A stretch of 64,000 nucleotides of DNA from Dongia_B soli (GCF_034044715.1 NZ_JAXCLW010000002.1:558001-622000), one strand, 5' to 3'. Positions 44,428-53,780 are shown, counted from the stretch's first letter. Program-made: numbers and translations. The notes: a model not told the origin generated them from the letters alone.

Positions 44428-46746
44428 ATGCGTAAAATGGCCATCGTAAAGCGGCTTGTCCTGACCCTGGCAATAACAATAGGCATTTTCGGTCTGACAG
44501 GTATTTCCAAAGCATACGCGCAAAATATTTCTAGCGGCGATCCGATCCAGGAGATCCGGGTGGAAGGCAATCAGCGTATCGAGCCCGAGACGATTCGCTC
44601 TTATATGCAGATCAATCCGGGCGACAATTTCGACGCCCAGAAGATCGACCAAGCATTGAAAAACCTGTTCGCCACGGGTCTCTTCGCCGACGTCAATCTG
44701 CGGCGCGAAGGCAATGCGCTGGTGGTGTCGGTCAAGGAAAATCCGATCATCAACAAGCTGGCCTTTGAAGGAAATAAGCGCATTGAAGATGATGCCCTGC
44801 AGGCCGAAGTCCAGCTGCGTCCGCGCGTGGTCTATACCCAGACCCGCGTGCAACAAGATGTGAAGCGCATCCTGGATCTTTACCGCCGCAGCGGCCGCTT
44901 CGCTGCCACCGTTGAGCCGAAGATCATCAAATTGGACCAGAACCGCGTCAATCTGGTGTTCGAAATTCATGAAGGCGATATCACCGAAGTACGCCGTATC
45001 GATTTCATCGGCAACAAGGTGTTCAGCGATAGCGAACTGCGCGACGAAGTCCTGACCCGGGTCAGTCATTGGTATCTGTTCCTTACCAATGCCGACACCT
45101 ACGATCCCGACCGTTTGACCGTGGATAAGGAACAGCTTCGACGTTTCTATCTGTCAGAGGGTTATGCCGATTTTCGCGTGATTTCCGCCGTCGCCGAATT
45201 GTCGCCGGACCAGGAAGCTTTCTTCATTACCTTCACCGTGGAGGAGGGGGAGCGCTATAAGTTCGGCAAGGTCGATGTCAAGACGACGCTGAAAGGTCTC
45301 GATCCCAATTCCTTGCGAGGGGACCTCGATACCACCGAAGGCGATTGGTATGACGCATCGCGGGTCGAGGATACGGTGCAAAAACTGAGCGACCGGCTGG
45401 GCAATCTGGGTTACGCCTTCGTTGACGTGCGGCCCCGTATCGACCGCGATGCGAAGAACAGGGTTCTCAACCTGACTTATGACATCCAGGAAGGCCCGAA
45501 GGTTTACGTCGAGCGTATCGACATTTCCGGCAACGTGCGCACACAGGATAAGGTTATCCGCCGGGAATTCCGTCTGGCGGAAGGCGACGCGTTCAGTACG
45601 GAAAAATTGAAGCGGACCGAACAGCGGTTGAAAAATCTCGACTTCTTTGAATCGGTCGATATTTCCCAAGCCGCAGGTAGCACGCCGGACAAGACCATTA
45701 TCAAGGTTAAGGTGCAGGAGAAGTCGACCGGTGAATTGAGCTTCGGTGCCGGTTTCTCGACGGCCGATGGTCCTTTGGGTACGGTCGGTCTTCGTGAACG
45801 AAATCTGCTTGGCAAGGGACAGGATCTCTCGGCCACAATCGGCATCTCCGGCAAGCGGTCGTCCGGTTCGATCAACTTCACCGATCCTTATTTTCTTGAC
45901 AAGGAAATGTCAGCCACGTTCGGCATCTTCCACACACGATACCGGGCGCGGCATGATCGCTATCGCCAGATGTCATCCGGTTTCAATACCGCGCTCGGCT
46001 ACGATATTTCGGAATATACCCGACATACGCTCGGCTATACGTTCTCGGCGGACGACATCTATCATATCGACGACGAAGCATCTCAGGTGATCAAAGACGA
46101 CAAGGGGTACGAATTCCGATCGACCTTGAAGTCGAACGTGATCTACGACCGTCGTGATTCCAAGCTTGATCCGCGCGATGGCTATTATGTTAACCTCGAG
46201 ACCGATTATACCGGCGTCGGCGGCACGGTATATGCGGTGAAAGGTGTCCTGAGCGGCGGTTACTTCATTCCCTTCAACCGCAGCAAATCGGTCTCATTAG
46301 GCCTCTCCGCTGAAACCGGTTATATCCAGCCGCTTTTCGGAGATTACCTGCACTTCGCCGATGCGTTCCAATTGGGCGGCCAAACCTTGCGGGGTTTTGC
46401 TGATCGTGGCGTCGGCCCGCGTGACGAGGATGCGAAGAAAAAAGACGGTTCCATTGGCGGCCAGTTCCTGTTCGATGGTACAATCAGCCTTGGTTTCCCT
46501 CTCGGATTGCCCGAGGAGTATCAGATCCGCGGTCGCGTTTTCTCGGATTTCGGCACGGTGACGGGTACGGATCCGCATAGTAACGTCGATGTCGACGACT
46601 CCGGCATGATCCGTGTCTCTGCCGGCCTTGGCCTGACCTGGGTATCACCCTTCGGTCCTTTGGCGGTGGATCTTGCTGTGCCGATGCGTAAAGATTCGAA
46701 AGACGAGACTGAATTGTTCAGCTTCAGTGTCGGCACCCAGTTCTAA
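44428..46746 (+). CDS. bamA: Outer-membrane protein assembly factor BamA
   Basis: BamA inserts beta-barrel proteins into the outer membrane. The 772-residue protein has a signal peptide (LVLTLAITIGIFGLTGISKA), five periplasmic POTRA repeats starting at IQEIRVEGNQRIEPETIRSY, and a C-terminal 16-strand barrel. A barrel landmark is LGGQTLRGFADRGVGPRDED, a version of the VRGF-containing L6 loop seen here as LRGF. The last residue is phenylalanine (SFSVGTQF), as outer-membrane barrels require. It lies between rseP and skp. Confidence 0.97.
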   Translation: MRKMAIVKRLVLTLAITIGIFGLTGISKAYAQNISSGDPIQEIRVEGNQRIEPETIRSYMQINPGDNFDAQKIDQALKNLFATGLFADVNLRREGNALVVSVKENPIINKLAFEGNKRIEDDALQAEVQLRPRVVYTQTRVQQDVKRILDLYRRSGRFAATVEPKIIKLDQNRVNLVFEIHEGDITEVRRIDFIGNKVFSDSELRDEVLTRVSHWYLFLTNADTYDPDRLTVDKEQLRRFYLSEGYADFRVISAVAELSPDQEAFFITFTVEEGERYKFGKVDVKTTLKGLDPNSLRGDLDTTEGDWYDASRVEDTVQKLSDRLGNLGYAFVDVRPRIDRDAKNRVLNLTYDIQEGPKVYVERIDISGNVRTQDKVIRREFRLAEGDAFSTEKLKRTEQRLKNLDFFESVDISQAAGSTPDKTIIKVKVQEKSTGELSFGAGFSTADGPLGTVGLRERNLLGKGQDLSATIGISGKRSSGSINFTDPYFLDKEMSATFGIFHTRYRARHDRYRQMSSGFNTALGYDISEYTRHTLGYTFSADDIYHIDDEASQVIKDDKGYEFRSTLKSNVIYDRRDSKLDPRDGYYVNLETDYTGVGGTVYAVKGVLSGGYFIPFNRSKSVSLGLSAETGYIQPLFGDYLHFADAFQLGGQTLRGFADRGVGPRDEDAKKKDGSIGGQFLFDGTISLGFPLGLPEEYQIRGRVFSDFGTVTGTDPHSNVDVDDSGMIRVSAGLGLTWVSPFGPLAVDLAVPMRKDSKDETELFSFSVGTQF

Positions 46747-46769
46747 CTTCTATATTTGGAGTATCTATC

Positions 46770-47345
46770 GTGCGTATGTTCGGTAAATATTTTTACACTT
46801 TGGCCTTGATGGCGGTTCTCTGCGGGGGAGCTGCAATCGGCGTGAGCGTTGCACCCCTCCAAGCTCAAGCGCAGGCTGCCGGCGGCGAGCCGGTTGTCAT
46901 CGCGGTGATCGACCGCGAGAAGATCATGTCGCAATCCACCGCCGGCAAGGGATTGCGTGCAGCCGTTGACCAGCGCCGCCAGCAAGTCCAGGGCGACATC
47001 CAGAAGCGGCAAGAAACCTTGATCAAACAGCGTCAGCAGCTCGAACAGCAGCGCGCTTCCATCACACCGCAGGATTATCAGAGCAAGGTTGCGGCTATGA
47101 ACAAGCAGGGTGAAGCCCTGCGGGTGGAAGTCCAGAATAAGGGTCGCAGCCTCGATGAATCCGTGCAAAGGGCCCTTGGCCAACTTCAGGACGCCGCCTT
47201 TGTCATCGTGAAGCAGATCGCCGCACAGAAGAAGATCTCCCTGGTATTGTACCGGGATACGGTGGCTTGGGCGCCGGGTGCGGTGGATATCACCAACGAT
47301 GTTGTCACCCAGCTCAATACAAAGCTGCCGTCAGTGAAGTTCTAA
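46770..47345 (+). CDS. skp: OmpH/Skp family periplasmic chaperone
   Basis: Skp holds unfolded outer-membrane proteins in the periplasm and delivers them to BamA. The 191-residue protein has a signal peptide (YFYTLALMAVLCGGAAIGVS), a small body (VVIAVIDREKIMSQSTAGKG) and long coiled-coil arms (QQVQGDIQKRQETLIKQRQQ). It returns to the body at VALYRDTV-like ISLVLYRDTVAWAPGAVDIT. GTG 46770 has GGAG at a good distance; ATG 46776 is possible. It follows bamA by 23 bases and is followed directly by fabZ, not by lpxD. Confidence 0.93.
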   Translation: MRMFGKYFYTLALMAVLCGGAAIGVSVAPLQAQAQAAGGEPVVIAVIDREKIMSQSTAGKGLRAAVDQRRQQVQGDIQKRQETLIKQRQQLEQQRASITPQDYQSKVAAMNKQGEALRVEVQNKGRSLDESVQRALGQLQDAAFVIVKQIAAQKKISLVLYRDTVAWAPGAVDITNDVVTQLNTKLPSVKF

Positions 47346-47367
47346 GCATAACCTGATCGGTGTGCAG

Positions 47368-47829
47368 ATGAGCGAAACAGACGTGCAGCAGGGAATATCG
47401 GTGGATGCCAAGGGGATCATGCGAATGATCCCCCATCGCTTTCCATTCCTGATGATCGATCGCGTTGAAGATATGGTAAGCGACGTCGGTGCCGTCGGTA
47501 TCAAAAACGTATCGATGAACGAAGCCGTGTTCCAGGGACATTTCCCCACGGATCCGGTCATGCCGGGCGTGTTGATCATCGAAGCCATGGCCCAGACGGC
47601 GGCCGTTCTCGTCGTTCACACATTGGGTGCAGCTTTTGAAGGCAAGCTGGTCTATTTCATGAGCGTCGACAATGCGCGGTTCCGTCGTCCCGTTGTGCCG
47701 GGCGACCAGATCCGCATTCATGTTCGCAAAGACCGCAATCGTGGCCCGGTGTGGAAGTTTATTGGCGAGGCGAAAGTCAATGACCAGATTGTGGCGGAAG
47801 CAACCTTCGCCGCGATGATCCGGGACTGA
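47368..47829 (+). CDS. fabZ: (3R)-hydroxyacyl-ACP dehydratase FabZ
   Basis: FabZ dehydrates 3-hydroxyacyl-ACP in fatty-acid elongation. The 153-residue protein has the catalytic histidine in MIPHRFPFLMIDRV and the catalytic glutamate in MPGVLIIEAMAQTAAVL, with the usual hotdog core. It starts 22 bases after skp; a GTG at 47362 is also open. In alphaproteobacteria fabZ normally sits between lpxD and lpxA. Here its neighbours are skp and a glyoxalase gene, with no lpx gene or remnant between them. Confidence 0.96.
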   Translation: MSETDVQQGISVDAKGIMRMIPHRFPFLMIDRVEDMVSDVGAVGIKNVSMNEAVFQGHFPTDPVMPGVLIIEAMAQTAAVLVVHTLGAAFEGKLVYFMSVDNARFRRPVVPGDQIRIHVRKDRNRGPVWKFIGEAKVNDQIVAEATFAAMIRD

Positions 47830-47847
47830 TCCGGAGAGGAGAGGCCG

Positions 47848-48273
47848 ATGTCAGAAGCAGCAAAGTCGAAAAGCACAGGTGATTTCCGCCTGGCTCATAC
47901 GATGATCCGGGTGTTCGATCTCGAGAAATCGATCGATTTTTACACGCGCCTGCTCGGCATGAAGCTGATGCGCCGGAAGGATTATCCGAGCGGCGAATTC
48001 ACCCTGGCCTTTGTCGGTTACGGTAATGAAGACGACAATGCGGTAATCGAACTCACTCACAACTGGGGCCAGAAGGAACCATACCAATTGGGTTCGGCCT
48101 TTGGCCATCTGGCTATCCACGTGCCCGATATTTACGGCGTGTGTAATCAGTTGGAGAAAGAGGGCGTGAAGATACCGCGTCCGCCTGGACCGATGAAGCA
48201 TGGCGGTTCGGTTATTGCGTTTATCGAAGACCCGGATGGCTACAAGATCGAACTGATCGAAGCTTCACATTAA
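47848..48273 (+). CDS. gloA: Glyoxalase I (lactoylglutathione lyase)
   Basis: GloA isomerises the methylglyoxal-glutathione hemithioacetal to S-lactoylglutathione. The 141-residue protein keeps the metal ligands of the family: histidine in RLAHTMIRVFDLEKS, glutamate in NAVIELTHNWG, histidine in FGHLAIHVPDI and glutamate in GYKIELIE. Its metal-loop length resembles the nickel-type bacterial enzymes. A strong ribosome-binding site (GGAGAGGAGAGG) precedes ATG 47848, 18 bases after fabZ. A strong hairpin follows at 48285, so this gene ends the transcription unit that starts upstream. Confidence 0.95.
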   Translation: MSEAAKSKSTGDFRLAHTMIRVFDLEKSIDFYTRLLGMKLMRRKDYPSGEFTLAFVGYGNEDDNAVIELTHNWGQKEPYQLGSAFGHLAIHVPDIYGVCNQLEKEGVKIPRPPGPMKHGGSVIAFIEDPDGYKIELIEASH

Positions 48274-48284
48274 CAGCAGAATGT

Positions 48285-48316
48285 AAAAACCCCCGCCGAT
48301 GACAGCGGGGGTTTTT
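48285..48316. terminator. Strong intrinsic terminator between gloA and gltA
   Basis: AAAAACCCCCGC (48285-48296) pairs perfectly with GCGGGGGTTTTT (48305-48316) around an eight-base loop. The T-run on the plus strand ends gloA, and the A-run provides a T-run on the minus strand, so it may act in both directions and also end gltA. Confidence 0.9.
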
Positions 48317-48378
48317 CTATGACAGGTCTGTTTCCCAGCGCGCCGTGTGTTCGATATAGGCTCGCTGGGAATTAGGTA

Positions 48379-49824
48379 TCATTTACGCTTGTTGAGCGGC
48401 AGGAAGGGACGTTCGCCATAGCCGGTGTAAAGCTGGCGCGGACGGCCGATCCGCTGTGTCGGATCTTCGATCATTTCCTTCCACTGGGCGACCCAGCCGA
48501 CCGTGCGGGCCACGGCGAACAGCACGGTGAACATCGAGGTGGGGAAACCGATCGCTTGCAGGATGATCCCCGAATAGAAATCGACGTTCGGGAACAGTTT
48601 GTGGGAGACGAAATAGTCGTCTTCCAAGGCGATCCGCTCGAGTTCCATGGCGAGGGCCAGGAGCGGCTCATTACGCTTGCCGAGCGCGTCCAGCACTTCG
48701 TGGCAGGATTCGCGCATCACCGTGGCACGGGGGTCATAGTTTTTATAAACGCGATGGCCGAAACCCATCAGGCGGAAATTATCATCCTTCGATTTCGCGC
48801 GCTTGATGTATTCGGGAATGCGGTCGACCGAGCCGATTTCATGCAGCATCGACAGCACTGCTTCGTTGGCACCCCCATGAGCGGGGCCCCAAAGGCAGGC
48901 GATGCCCGCGGCGATACAGGCGAAGGGATTGGCGCCCGACGAGCCGGCGATGCGGACCGTCGAGGTCGACGCATTCTGCTCGTGATCGGCATGGAGAATG
49001 AAGATGCGATCCATCGCCTTCGCGACCACCGGATCGATCTTGTATTCCTCGGCCGGCACCGCGAAAGTCATGCGCAGGAAGTTTTCCGCATAATTGAGGT
49101 CGTTGCGCGGGTAAACGAAAGGCTGACCGACTGAATACTTATACGCCATCGCAGCGATCGTCGGCACCTTGGCGATCAAGCGATAGGACGCGATCATCCG
49201 CTGATACGGATCGTGGATATCGGTGCTGTCGTGATAGAACGCGGAGAGAGCACCGACCACACCGACCATCACGGCCATCGGATGCGCATCACGGCGGAAG
49301 CCGCGATAGAAGGATGCTATCTGCTCGTGCAGCATCGTGTGATAGGTGATTTGATGCTGGAACTCGGCCTTTTGCTTCGCATTCGGCAATTCGCCTTCCA
49401 GCAGAAGATAGCAGACTTCCATGAAATCGCTGTGCTTCGCCAGTTCTTCGATCCGATACCCGCGATGCATCAGTATGCCTTCTTCGCCATCGATATAGGT
49501 GATGGCCGAGGCGGTTGACCCGGTGGAACCATAGCCCGGATCGTAGGTAAAGACGCCATGCTCCGTATAGAGCTTGCGAACATCGATGACATCAGGACCC
49601 AGCGTACCCTTGAGCAGCGGCAGTTCCCAATTGGTGCCTTGGTTATCCTTCACGGCGACAGAAGCATAGGTTTTCGGTGCAGCCGGTTTGATGCCGGAAT
49701 CAACAATGCGCAACGGCTTAGCTGTGGCAGATGCTTTCGCAGATTGCTTCGACTTAGCCAACTTAGCCGTCTTGCCGGATTTAGCCGCACCAGATTTGCC
49801 TGTGCCGGATTTACGCTGCGCCAT
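48379..49824 (-). CDS. gltA: Citrate synthase with a basic N-terminal extension
   Basis: GltA condenses acetyl-CoA and oxaloacetate to citrate. The 481-residue protein has the type II core from about residue 65 (WELPLLKGTLGPDVIDVRKL), the histidines of ILHADHEQNASTSTVR and WGPAHGGANEAVL, the GFGHRVYKNYDPRA arginine segment and the aspartate of NVDFYSGIIL. Residues 1-37 are unusual: about a quarter lysine or arginine, the rest mostly Ser, Ala, Gly and Thr. E. coli GltA has no such tail and 427 residues. The ATG at 49824 has GAGGA about five bases upstream, so the tail is probably translated. It is convergent to gloA and lies 138 bases after gltX. Confidence 0.97.
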   Translation of the reverse strand: MAQRKSGTGKSGAAKSGKTAKLAKSKQSAKASATAKPLRIVDSGIKPAAPKTYASVAVKDNQGTNWELPLLKGTLGPDVIDVRKLYTEHGVFTYDPGYGSTGSTASAITYIDGEEGILMHRGYRIEELAKHSDFMEVCYLLLEGELPNAKQKAEFQHQITYHTMLHEQIASFYRGFRRDAHPMAVMVGVVGALSAFYHDSTDIHDPYQRMIASYRLIAKVPTIAAMAYKYSVGQPFVYPRNDLNYAENFLRMTFAVPAEEYKIDPVVAKAMDRIFILHADHEQNASTSTVRIAGSSGANPFACIAAGIACLWGPAHGGANEAVLSMLHEIGSVDRIPEYIKRAKSKDDNFRLMGFGHRVYKNYDPRATVMRESCHEVLDALGKRNEPLLALAMELERIALEDDYFVSHKLFPNVDFYSGIILQAIGFPTSMFTVLFAVARTVGWVAQWKEMIEDPTQRIGRPRQLYTGYGERPFLPLNKRK

Positions 49825-49962
49825 GAGATCCTCATCACTTATGGTGAACTGGCCCGAGCGGGCCTGAGATAAAGTCGTTTTTTTACCTGCGCCCCTAGGC
49901 TAGCACGGGAAAGGTTAACGCGTCATGACCCATTTTTCGCACTGCAATAGACTCGTCGATCG

Positions 49963-51360
49963 TCAGTGAACGGTCAAAAAAACATCCGATAGGCGCCCGA
50001 GGCACTCCTCTTTTCCCAGCACTTCCATCACCTCGAACATACCGGGAGATGTTGTCGACCCGGTGAGCGCCGCACGCAACGGCTGGGCGACCTGTCCCAA
50101 TTTGACGCTATTGGTGTCGACGAATTGCCGCACCGCAGCTTCAATTGCCGCAGCGGTCCATTCAGTGAGGTGCGTGAGTTCAGCATGCAGCTTTGTCAGT
50201 AAGCCGACAGCTTCCGCCGTCAGCAGCGCCTTTGCTTTGTCTGCCATCGGCAATGGCCGCTCGGCGATATAGAAGGCGGCATTCTCTGCCAATTCCTTCA
50301 ACGTCTTCGCGCGAGCTTTGAGCCCGGGCATGCCTTTTACTAAGCGCTCGGTGGCTGCGTTGTCGCCGGCGACGCCGAGACGGGCCGCAATATCGACGGC
50401 AAGCTCCCGATCGTCGGTTTCACGCAGGTAATGCGCGTTGAGATTGTCGAGTTTTGCATAGTCGAAACGCGAGGCCGAGCGGCCCACTGCGGGAAGGTCG
50501 AACCATTCGATCGCTTGCCGGGTCGAAATGATTTCGTCATCGCCATGGGACCAGCCGAGGCGCATCAGATAATTCCGCAGTGCCGCGGGCAGATAGCCAA
50601 GGTCGCGATAAGCATCGACACCGAGGGCGCCGTGGCGCTTCGACAACTTCGCCCCGTCGGGACCGTGGATGAGTGGGATATGGGCAAAGCTCGGGCAATC
50701 CCATCCCATCGACTGGTAGATCTGCATCTGCCTGAAAGTGTTGGTGAGATGGTCATCGCCACGGATCACATTGGTGATGCTCATGTCATGATCGTCCACC
50801 ACGACCGACAGCATGTAAGTCGGCGTTCCGTCGCCGCGCAGCAACACCATGTCGTCGAGCTGCTCATTGGCGACGCGTACCTCGCCTTGCACCTGATCGG
50901 TCAGGACGGTTTCCCCCGTGGTGGGCGCCTTCAGGCGAACCACCGGTTTGACGCCGGCCAGCGCGTCCTTGGGATCTCGATCTCGCCACCGACCGTCATA
51001 ACGGATGGGTTTGCCGGCCGCCCGGGCGGCCTCACGCATCTGCTCCAGTTCCTCGGGCGTGCAATAGCAATAATAGGCTTTGCCGGCCGCCAGCATTTGA
51101 TGGGCGACCTCTGCGTGACGCCCGGCGCGGGCAAACTGGAACACCGTTTCGTCGTCCCAATCGAGACCGAGCCATTTCAAACCATCGATGATCGCTTCGA
51201 TGGCAGCTTCGGTGGATCGCACACGGTCGGTATCTTCGATACGCAAGCGGAAGACACCGCCGTGATGCTTGGCATAAAGCCAGTTGAAAAGGGCCGTGCG
51301 GGCACCGCCGATATGCAGGAAACCGGTGGGTGAGGGGGCGAAACGGGTAACGACGGTCAT
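49963..51360 (-). CDS. gltX: Glutamyl-tRNA synthetase
   Basis: GltX charges tRNA-Glu and, in organisms lacking GlnRS, also tRNA-Gln. The 465-residue class I enzyme has the HIGH-type motif RFAPSPTGFLHIGGARTAL and the KMSKS-type motif DGAKLSKRHGA, with an intact anticodon-binding C-terminus. ATG 51360 begins MTVVTRFAPSP, the usual start; ATG 51372 is four codons upstream with no better ribosome-binding site. It is divergent from comEC and lies upstream of gltA on the same strand. Alphaproteobacteria often have two gltX copies, so a second may exist elsewhere. Confidence 0.96.
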   Translation of the reverse strand: MTVVTRFAPSPTGFLHIGGARTALFNWLYAKHHGGVFRLRIEDTDRVRSTEAAIEAIIDGLKWLGLDWDDETVFQFARAGRHAEVAHQMLAAGKAYYCYCTPEELEQMREAARAAGKPIRYDGRWRDRDPKDALAGVKPVVRLKAPTTGETVLTDQVQGEVRVANEQLDDMVLLRGDGTPTYMLSVVVDDHDMSITNVIRGDDHLTNTFRQMQIYQSMGWDCPSFAHIPLIHGPDGAKLSKRHGALGVDAYRDLGYLPAALRNYLMRLGWSHGDDEIISTRQAIEWFDLPAVGRSASRFDYAKLDNLNAHYLRETDDRELAVDIAARLGVAGDNAATERLVKGMPGLKARAKTLKELAENAAFYIAERPLPMADKAKALLTAEAVGLLTKLHAELTHLTEWTAAAIEAAVRQFVDTNSVKLGQVAQPLRAALTGSTTSPGMFEVMEVLGKEECLGRLSDVFLTVH

Positions 51361-51489
51361 GGGTGGGATCATGCTTTGTCAGGTGAAGGATTGCGACGGT
51401 CTTAGCATATTTTTGCCCGGGCGTGGCAACTGGCTGTGGCGCGACTGGATCGCATTTGCTACAGCTTTGGCGGGAGGATTTCAGCCATC

Positions 51490-53727
51490 ATGCGCGCGGT
51501 ATCATTGCTGGCGATAGGCCATGGCCAGATCGTCGCCCAGCGCGAAAACTGGCCGTGCTGGTTGGCCGTCGTCCTCGGCTGTGGGATCGCTTGCTACTTC
51601 TCTTTGCCGGTTGAACCGCCGCTCTGGCTGCCCGCTATCTTCTGTGCCTTGGGTTTTGGCGGCGCCATCTTTTTCGGTCTGTCCGCACATGCCCGCATCC
51701 TATTCTGGCCAGCGCTGTTTTTTGGCGTGCTTTGCCTCGGCTTTGCCGACATGACCTATCGCACTTTATCAGCAACCCCGCATATGCTCGCCGAAGATCT
51801 GCCGGGCGCCTATGTCAGCGGCCGTGTTGCCAGGACCGAGCCGTTGCCGAACGGATTGCGTCTGACACTGTCGCCGGCTTTTCTCGGGCACGATGCGGAA
51901 GATGACGGCGCAGAGCCTTTTTCATTGCGGATCACGGTTCTGCGTCCCGTTGGCGATATCGTTCCGGGCGATTGGGTCCGGCTGCGGGCTGATTTGCGTC
52001 CACCTTCGCCGCCTCCGGCACCAGGCGCTTACGATTTCCGCCGCCAGGCATTCTTCGATGGCCTGGATGGAACCGGCTTTGCCTTCCGCGCCTTCAAGCA
52101 GGAATCTGCTGAAGGCCGACAAGCGACCAGCTTTTTTGACACCTACGACGATTGGGCGGATACGCTGCGCCAGAGGATTGGCGATCGTATTTCCGCTGTC
52201 CTGCCGGGGCCGCCTGGTGCATTGGCGATTGCATTGGTCGTCGGTAATCAAACGGCGTTGCGCAAGGCAGATCTCGATGCGATGCGAGATTCCGGTTTGG
52301 CTCATCTGCTGTCCATTTCCGGACTGCATATCAGCCTGGCGGCCGGATTGATGTTCTTCTCCACACGGTTCCTGCTGGCGCTTTTCCCCTGGCTCGCCTT
52401 GCGAGCCCCCATCAAGAAATGGGCGGCGGTCATGGCGCTCGCGGGCGCTTTCTTTTACGCCATCCTTGCCGGGGCAACCGTGCCGACGCAGCGTTCCGTC
52501 ATCATGACCGGCATCGTTTTCGGTGCCATCTTGCTGGACCGTTCGCCGATTTCCCTGCGCCTGGTTGCCTGGTCGGCGATCATGCTGTTGCTCTGGCAGC
52601 CCGAAAGCCTGATCGGCCCCAGCTTTCAGATGTCTTTCGCTGCGGTGCTGGCTCTGGTCGCTGTTTTCGATGCTCTCCGGCAACCGCTTCTGTCACTGCG
52701 CCGCCGCGTGACTGCGCCGCCGGCAGATATTGGTGGACGCGTGCTATCTTATGGTGGCCAAGGGTTATTCTGGCTCGCGACCATGGTGCTGAGTAGCCTG
52801 GCGGCGAGCCTCGCCACAGCGCCCTTCGGCCTCTATCATTTCAATCGTCTGCAGTTCTATGGCATTGCCGCTAATATGCTGGCGGTGCCAATCACCGGTT
52901 TCCTGATCATGCCGGCGGCGGTCATCGCTCTATTGCTCATGCCGTTGGGGCTAGATGGACCGGCCCTCCATGTCCTTGGCTGGGGCTGCGCGGCGGTCTT
53001 ATGGGTTGCTCATACGGTGCAGGATTGGCCGCAAGCGGTCACGGCGATTCCAACCATGCCGTCATGGGGCCTCATTGCCGCGACGACCGGCTTTTTGTGG
53101 CTCTGCTTGGGCAAAGGAAAAGCACGCGCACTGGGTTTGGCCGGCTTTGCCTTGATGGTGATTTCAATCTTTATCCAACCAGTGCCGGATGTGTTTATTT
53201 CTGCATCGGGCCGGTTGCTGGCAATGCGAGGGCCCGATGGACAATTGGGCGTTTCCAGCAATCGCAGCGAAAAGCTGGTTCGCGAGACGTGGCTGCGACG
53301 TGTCGGGCAGGATAAGAGCGCAACCTTCGAAAAGTTGGCAACGACACAGAACTGGATTAGCTGCAGCTATCCTGACATGTGTGAAGGTGAGATCGCAGGG
53401 CGGCGCTTTTTCTTCGACCTGGGCCGCGTTCCAAGTCCAGTCGATTGTACCGCGGCGGATCTGATCATCGTGCCCCAGCGCTGGGTCCGCTGCCCGCCTG
53501 GGAATGCAGCAACAATAATCGACCGCCGGATCTTTCGAAGCTCCGGTGCTATGACCTTGAGGATTGAAAACGGCGCAGTTCAAATCGACAGTGTTGCCGC
53601 ATCGATTGGCAAGCGCCCTTGGTCCGCTTATCAGCTAATCGGTATTGATGAAGACCAACGGTCGGCATCAGGCAGCATGGCTTCGGAGAACGAAGACCCG
53701 CCCGGTGGTGACGATGCCGGCGACTAA
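51490..53727 (+). CDS. comEC: ComEC/Rec2-family inner-membrane DNA-uptake channel
   Basis: ComEC transports single-stranded DNA across the inner membrane in competent bacteria. The 745-residue protein has an N-terminal DUF4131 region with two or three helices, an OB-like periplasmic part (AEDLPGAYVSGRVARTEPLP) and the competence domain with LAHLLSISGLHISLAAGLM and FYAILAGATVPTQRSVIM. The C-terminal region lacks the HxHxDH metallo-beta-lactamase motif of B. subtilis ComEC, so any nuclease domain is absent or degenerate. GTG 51436 and ATG 51490 are possible starts. A stem ends the gene, convergent to lexA. Confidence 0.9.
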   Translation: MRAVSLLAIGHGQIVAQRENWPCWLAVVLGCGIACYFSLPVEPPLWLPAIFCALGFGGAIFFGLSAHARILFWPALFFGVLCLGFADMTYRTLSATPHMLAEDLPGAYVSGRVARTEPLPNGLRLTLSPAFLGHDAEDDGAEPFSLRITVLRPVGDIVPGDWVRLRADLRPPSPPPAPGAYDFRRQAFFDGLDGTGFAFRAFKQESAEGRQATSFFDTYDDWADTLRQRIGDRISAVLPGPPGALAIALVVGNQTALRKADLDAMRDSGLAHLLSISGLHISLAAGLMFFSTRFLLALFPWLALRAPIKKWAAVMALAGAFFYAILAGATVPTQRSVIMTGIVFGAILLDRSPISLRLVAWSAIMLLLWQPESLIGPSFQMSFAAVLALVAVFDALRQPLLSLRRRVTAPPADIGGRVLSYGGQGLFWLATMVLSSLAASLATAPFGLYHFNRLQFYGIAANMLAVPITGFLIMPAAVIALLLMPLGLDGPALHVLGWGCAAVLWVAHTVQDWPQAVTAIPTMPSWGLIAATTGFLWLCLGKGKARALGLAGFALMVISIFIQPVPDVFISASGRLLAMRGPDGQLGVSSNRSEKLVRETWLRRVGQDKSATFEKLATTQNWISCSYPDMCEGEIAGRRFFFDLGRVPSPVDCTAADLIIVPQRWVRCPPGNAATIIDRRIFRSSGAMTLRIENGAVQIDSVAASIGKRPWSAYQLIGIDEDQRSASGSMASENEDPPGGDDAGD

Positions 53728-53747
53728 AGCCTGAGCCGTCGCAAACC

Positions 53748-53771
53748 GGCCGTCGGATGTTGCCGACGGCC
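53748..53771. terminator. Hairpin between convergent comEC and lexA
   Basis: GGCCGTCGG (53748-53756) pairs perfectly with CCGACGGCC (53763-53771) around ATGTTG. Flanking AAAC and GTTT give a short T-run, on the plus strand for comEC and on the minus strand for lexA. It sits in the 53-base gap between them. Confidence 0.65.
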
Positions 53772-53780
53772 CCGTTTACC

